Positions 58,820 through 64,000 of a stretch of 64,000 nucleotides of DNA are shown piece by piece. Position 1 is the stretch's first letter, and each line of letters opens with the position of its first letter. Both the position numbers and the translations under genes were made by a program. The DNA comes from Meghimatium bilineatum (taxonomy: Eukaryota > Mollusca > Gastropoda > Stylommatophora > Philomycidae). The notes under the pieces were generated by a model, which worked only from the letters and a program-made list of their open reading frames with translations, ran no database searches and had not been told where the DNA came from. Location of the stretch: contig CM067298.1 in NCBI GenBank assembly GCA_034231615.1, positions 49,891,832-49,955,831 of the forward strand, in the 5' to 3' direction.

Positions 58820-60600
58820 TACAATGAAAATGATATTTGTCTTGAAAGAAAAGTATATTACAAGTGAGAGATAGTATTTACACACAATTACATGTGAGAA
58901 TGCACATTTATGTGCGACATTATGACAATGCGTTGCTAAACTTTATTTGCAAATTAATGAATATTCTATCTTAGATATTTTGATTATCCACTTCGCACAA
59001 CTATACCAACTACACACAACACACTCTACACATGTACACAATAGTTGAGGAGAACCTGTACATTCGCCAAAAGGGCTATATGTCAAGAGCTGCCTGGTAC
59101 CAGCTAATTGGATTAAATCATAGTCTTCCACTTCGTACACCGGACATGATCCTAGATACAGTAAAATTCTTTAAGGGTATAGCCACTGACAGCTCAAATT
59201 ACATATAGGTTTCGTGTTTCTTGTGACGTTTTTGTGGGTTATTATTTCTGGACCACACCCAATACGCTCACTTCCTCGCTCGTTCTAGACATTGGCATAA
59301 TGCTCATTGACTGCACATTCCTCCGATCGTGCAGATTGGTAAAGAATTAAATATGTCTGCTCTGCACATAGAATGATCATCTGCTGTAGTAGGAGAGCAG
59401 GTGATTTATACATATATATACTTATAATACTATCCAATAATATACTTCACTCTCGTACTGTGATATTCCGTTCACACGATAGACGGCGCAAAATTCTAGC
59501 ATCATAAAAATTAGGTACTCTCATGTGTATCACGTGATGTATTCTTCTCAGAAAGAAGTGATCCCAATCTTTACCGGAGAATGTAACTATCGATCGATTA
59601 GAATTTAAGAATACAACAGAAATGCATATATAATCAGTATTATGCGATTGACTCTGAGACAGAAATATACGCTACATCTTCAAACGCCACAGAGAAGGAA
59701 TATGAAGCCTGTGAAAACAGAGTAAACATCATTCGAAATGGAAAACATATGTTCTATGCCTATGTATTAGTTTACATTTGCTTGACCTTTGTACTCCGGT
59801 CAGAGGTAAATATTACCCAATCATAACATTGGTCAGCTATGTTGGAGCACAGGAGAACTTTTACGATTTTGGGCGAGGGCCATCCGAAATCATTTGATCC
59901 AAGCTATAACTGATGCAAGTTTCTTTCTTCTTCGTGATGAATTCGAGAAGCCTATGCATTGCAAAGAAAACATAGAGTTACGGAGTTATCCATATATATA
60001 TATATCTTTTTTACTGTGTTACCGCTGCAAGTCGTGCACGCATATTACAGTAGACTTTATTCACCTTCAGTTATTTTTTACTCTGATTTTTGTTCTGTTT
60101 ATCTTTAGGTCTTTTATAGCCTTTTATTTATATGTATTTGTCCTCTGTGTTTAACTCTTTGTTCCTGTCCTCTCATTTCATTACATGAATATGTTTATTT
60201 TGTTTAATTTTTGGAACTTATACTTCTATATGTCCCAACCATCGTGGTCTGTTCATGTGGATCTGATGGATGCTTACATGCTACATGAATTTATATGTTG
60301 TCTATTCGACTTCTGTTTTGTTCTAACACTCCTGCTGGTCAGTAAGTCTTCGGAGAATAGAATGCGTTTCAAAATGTCACAGTTAACAGATTGACTGTGA
60401 TATCTCTAGCATTATGTTCGATATATTCAACTTTAACATGTCTTTTGTTTTGGGTCACTTTTACCTCCTGTGTTCAACTGCAAACCAACAGCACCAACAC
60501 GTCTTTAGACACCACTACGAAAAGCATGGAAGGTCACAGTGTTGCTATTACTTTCAAACACGCACCCACCCCCCTCGATTATTCGATAACACAAGTACGT
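58820..60600. other. DNA upstream of the first SLC17 exon found
   Basis: AT-rich. It could hold the missing 5' exon or UTR, but I found no ATG-bearing frame with a phase-1 donor that I would defend. A block at 59081-59127 resembles 13808-13862. Confidence 0.35.
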
Positions 60601-60624
60601 GTATTGTCTATGAGTAGACACATG

Positions 60625-60785
60625 TCGCTGTCGAAGACAAATGTATCCGGCCATTGGCGCATATAAAACGACGACACAATGCATTTCCATTCTCTAGACT
60701 ACATGGTGCTGGAAATCTAGTAGCACCATTGTCCTGCTACAAGAGAGATACAGCGTGAGTTTTAGAAAGAACGCTGAGGCAGGAG
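60625..60785 (+). mobile_element. GAA-tailed SINE-like element, subfamily B
   Basis: GAAGACAAATGTATCCGGCC, ATTGGCGCATATAAAACGAC, TAGACTACATGGTGCTGGAA and the insert AATCTAGTAGCACCATTGTC match the copies at 39345 and 11222. Confidence 0.65.
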
Positions 60786-61563
60786 AAGACACGTGTCGTC
60801 TGAATATCCAGAATAATTAGACCAAAGATTCTTCGTAATAGTGTGCTATCGAACACTTGGAATTTCGCGCATCTGGTTGCGTCTGTGTGTCTCACCAATG
60901 GCTCACTAGACAAACCAACCACGCAACAGAAAACCTTAGTAGATGGCATGCCTTTATATTGAAGTTATCTTCTTATAGAATCTTCATGGCACGTCATCTA
61001 TACAATTCCGTAATCGTAACCTTCGATAACAGTTGCCATGTTGTTCCGACAGGCCGACGTTGTGCTTGAACTAGTTATGGGCACGACGTGGGTGGGTGGA
61101 ACAACAAAGAAACCTGTCGCAAGGGTCAGAGTTGTGCCCTGATGTCGACGTCTCTTTGGCAACATTAGAAACGAAACACCATTGGGTCAAATGGCTGCTG
61201 GAAAAGAGGGTGGAGCACTTATGGGAATGCCCCATGTGCTATGAGGTCAGTTTCTAATAAAAAATCAAGAAGAACACTTGGAATTGTTCATCTATGTTTT
61301 AGCACATTATATACAAATAATATTAATAATAACTATTATTATTGTTATGATAGCAATATAATATGCTACTTAATAGAATTTTAGAAATCGCATTTGTGTG
61401 TGCCTTTATCTTGCTTATGTAGAATGCACTCAGAGATTGTGATTCAGAAGTTGTGGTTCGCCGAAACTTACTCTCAGATATATTTTTTATTTCTAACGCT
61501 ATGTAATAACAAAGCTGAAATAACGTTCGCAGTTAAAAGTAGCGTAACTGACCATAAGAACTG

Positions 61564-61566
<3 letters not shown>

Positions 61567-61600
<34 letters not shown>
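61567..61600. repeat. (AT)n microsatellite
   Basis: 34 bp of AT dinucleotides. Confidence 0.95.
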
Positions 61601-61604
<4 letters not shown>

Positions 61605-61609
61605 TTAGT

Positions 61610-62275
61610 AGCTTCGACTACAAATGTAGTCAGTCGGCCCTATGCTATGGCCATGTAGTCCATAGTTTGATTCTGTAGTAAGTCAACACGTCAATCAAAA
61701 ACAGCGCCCGTTCTACCCAACCACAAAAAAAGGTAACATAATAGGGGATATGAAATACTACATACGATGCTCCTCGCACACCAACCTTAGCATCAAGTTG
61801 AGTGCAAAAAGGGAAACAAATGTTCCATTTCTCTAAAGTATCGTCTATATTACTCTATATGTACATAATCTTTGGCGCATATCAAGTATCGTCCACCGTT
61901 GGGAATATTTGACCCACTTTCGAGGTATTTCCTAAGAAATGTTTAATGGTTGTGACGTCACGGTTCGCGAGGAGATTTCCTTGCGCGGGGTGCGGAATTA
62001 TGTCACACGGATTGCGCCATAAAACAAGTTTATCCACCAAGGAACGGTGACAAAGATAAAAGTTCATTTCTGCCCATTTCAATCTGTATACATTTTTAAT
62101 TATGTGACTACGGATTTCGCCGGATTTACACTAGTAGAACAATTTAATTCGCCATCAAATCGATCTATCTCCAAAAAAACTGTCTGTCGCGTATAAAATC
62201 ATGTGGCTGTTGGCGAGGATATGACGTCACGATCTGCGTCGATGTCATTGGTTGCCAGTTTGGGTATCTCGCAAA
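61610..62275. other. DNA without recognised feature
   Basis: Moderately GC-richer in places (near 61970-62040), but no frame or repeat family that I can support. Confidence 0.4.
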
Positions 62276-62288
62276 ACTTCGTGACGTT

Positions 62289-63600
62289 CATCATCATCAT
62301 CATCATCAAGTGCCGTCTCCGCAACGAAGGTTGGCTGCAACATATCTCCAACATCTCCTGTCTCTTGTCTTGGTGGTGCACTCTGCTAGACTGTAACCTG
62401 TCCATCGTGTAATGTTACACTCCCACTTGTATCTCTGCCTACCTCTTGCTCGCTTCCCTTTGACTTTACCCTCAAGTAAGGTCTTCAATAGGGTGTCATG
62501 TCTTTTAATGTGTCCAAAGTATTTTATTTGCCTGATATTTATTTCTCTTAGTAGTTCTTTCTTCATATTAAGTGTCTTTAGCACCTCTTTATTTGTTTTC
62601 TTCTCCTTCCATGATGTTCCCCCTATTCCTCTATATACCCATATCTCAAAGGCATCAATTTTGTCTTCTAATTGTTTATTTAGTGTCCATGTTTCTGAGC
62701 CATACATTAATATGGAATAGATGTAGCATTTTATAATTCTCATTTTTAACTTCTTTGTAATTTGTTTAGATATTAATAATTTCCTCATGTCGTTGAAGGT
62801 ACTTTTAGCCATTCCTATTCTCCTTTTAACTTCTGTTTCACATCTGCCATCATTTTTAACTATGTGTCCAAGATATTGATACTGTTTTACTTGTTGTAGT
62901 TTCTCTCCCTGTATGTTTATGTTTACCTCCTGTTCTTCTGTGTCTTTGCTGATTATCATGGTTTTTGTTTTTTGAATGTTTATATCAAGTCCATATTCAT
63001 TACTTGATTTATTGACTTGATCTATTAGTCTTTGTAGTTCATGTTCACTTTCTGCTAAAAGAACAGTGTCATCTGCATATCTAATGTTGTTTATTATTTT
63101 CCCATTGATCTTGAGTCCTGGTATTTCTTCTATATTTTTAAAGATATTCTCTGTGTAGATATTAAATAGGCTTGGTGATAAAATGCATCCTTGTCTTACC
63201 CCTCTTCTTATTTCTATGTATGGAGAGTAGCTATTTTCACACCTTATTGATGCAGTTTGTTCCCAATATATATTTCTAATCAGCCTGATGTCTTTTCCAT
63301 AAATGCCTATTTCTTGAAGAAATATGATTAATATTTCATGTTGGACTCTGTCAAAGGCCTTGCTGTAGTCTATGAAGCAAATATAGATACTTTTTTGGAC
63401 TTCTATATATTTATCTATTACTAGCCGGATACTCAGTATAGCTTCTCTGGTTCCTTTGTTTTTCCTAAAACCGAATTGTTCTTCACCGACCTCCATGTCT
63501 ATCTTGTTCTTAATTCTTTCATGTATTATCTTGAGAAGTATTTTAGTTAGATGGCTCATTAGACTTAATGTTTTATATTCTGTACAGTCCACAGCCCTGG
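62289..63600 (-). mobile_element. RTE-like LINE, 5'-truncated, frame open, (TGA)n tail
   Basis: Non-LTR retrotransposon fragment on the minus strand, uninterrupted from about 63600 to the stop at 62306, about 430 codons. Motifs in order: RAVDCTEYKTLSLMSHLTKI (RT entry), EEQFGFRKNKGTREAILSI, CFIDYSKAFDRVQHEIL (first catalytic Asp), RRGVRQGCILSPSLFNIYTE, INNIRYADDTVLLAES (catalytic YADD), YQYLGHIVKNDGRCETEVKR, MYGSETWTLNKQ, IKYFGHIKRHDTLLKTLLEG, RARGRQRYKW and LRCGDGT. The endonuclease and RT start are missing. GACGTT on both sides (62283-62288 and 63601-63606) may be the target duplication. It looks recent. Confidence 0.9.
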
Positions 63601-63609
63601 GACGTTGGT

Positions 63610-64000
63610 TACTTGTTAAACCTGTAAACATTGTCCTATTTATAGCACAACGCGGACGATACTGAATTTTTTTAAACTATATGAAAATTGCAATATCTGT
63701 TTCCAGAACGTATATTCATATCTCTATTGTCTGCGTGTGTTGTATCCACTAGTTTCGCTATGTTCTAAGAATGTAGAAGACTATGACATAATTGATACAT
63801 CCATTTGTGTGTATCTTATATCTTCCATCCACTCTCCCCCCCCTCCTTCGGTGTTGATATAGATCCGATATCTAAATACGCCTAACGTGTACGCGGTATT
63901 CATCTGCAAGTAAATCAGTCTATAGTTATTGGTGAATTTCTTCATTGAGACCACGAATTAACCCTTTATGAGTTGAAAGACTCGTGCGTTTGACCTGAAA
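63610..64000. other. Window end without recognised feature
   Basis: No supported gene or repeat; a C run lies near 63835-63845. Confidence 0.4.

Noticed and set aside
58943-59140. 65-codon minus-strand frame considered as the missing SLC17 exon 1
   Set aside because: It has no phase-1 donor at the right place, and part of it overlaps a repeated block also found at 13.8 kb.

Overview
The window is intron-rich, AT-rich animal DNA dominated by interspersed repeats. It holds one recognisable host gene, a sialin-like SLC17 transporter on the minus strand. Ten consecutive coding exons can be placed between 58292 and 14964. Every junction has an AG acceptor, a GT donor and matching phase, and together they give about 486 codons up to a stop. 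Only the first exon, carrying the start codon, was not found; it lies above 58292 or outside the window. The likely source is an invertebrate. The tRNA-type SINEs, GAA-tailed LINEs with RNase H, RTE-like LINEs and Penelope-like elements resemble what I remember from molluscan (gastropod-like) genomes. That placement is inference, and an arthropod or another lophotrochozoan is not excluded.

Region 1-14 kb, beyond the 3' end of the gene, holds a hAT-type MITE, several LINE remnants, a hAT transposon (2233-4692) sitting in an RTE-like LINE with its 8-bp target duplication still visible, three tRNA-derived SINEs or SINE relics, copies of a GAA-tailed SINE-like family, and a 37-bp tandem array. 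At 13.9-14.2 kb a GAA-tailed copy is bracketed by two identical 82-bp direct repeats.

Region 15-58 kb is the SLC17 gene. Its introns of 0.6 to 8.4 kb hold LINE pieces in both orientations, Penelope-like remnants, microsatellites, a 43-bp minisatellite of about 20 copies (29.6-30.5 kb) and about 2 kb of strongly decayed tandem repeats (55.9-57.9 kb). The largest intron carries a nearly intact IS630/Tc1/mariner-type DNA transposon (19907-22291) with 31-bp inverted repeats. Its DDE transposase has an unusually long spacing of 83 residues between the second D and the E, and it lies inside an older LINE.

Region 58-64 kb holds further LINE and SINE relics and a 5'-truncated RTE-like LINE (62289-63600) whose reverse-transcriptase/C-terminal frame is still open to a stop that belongs to its (TGA)n tail.

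The host protein aligns with human sialin along its whole length but lacks several residues known to matter in sialin (equivalents of E171, E175, H183 and P334), so its substrate or ion coupling may differ. No rRNA or tRNA gene, CRISPR array or LTR element with recognisable ends was seen.
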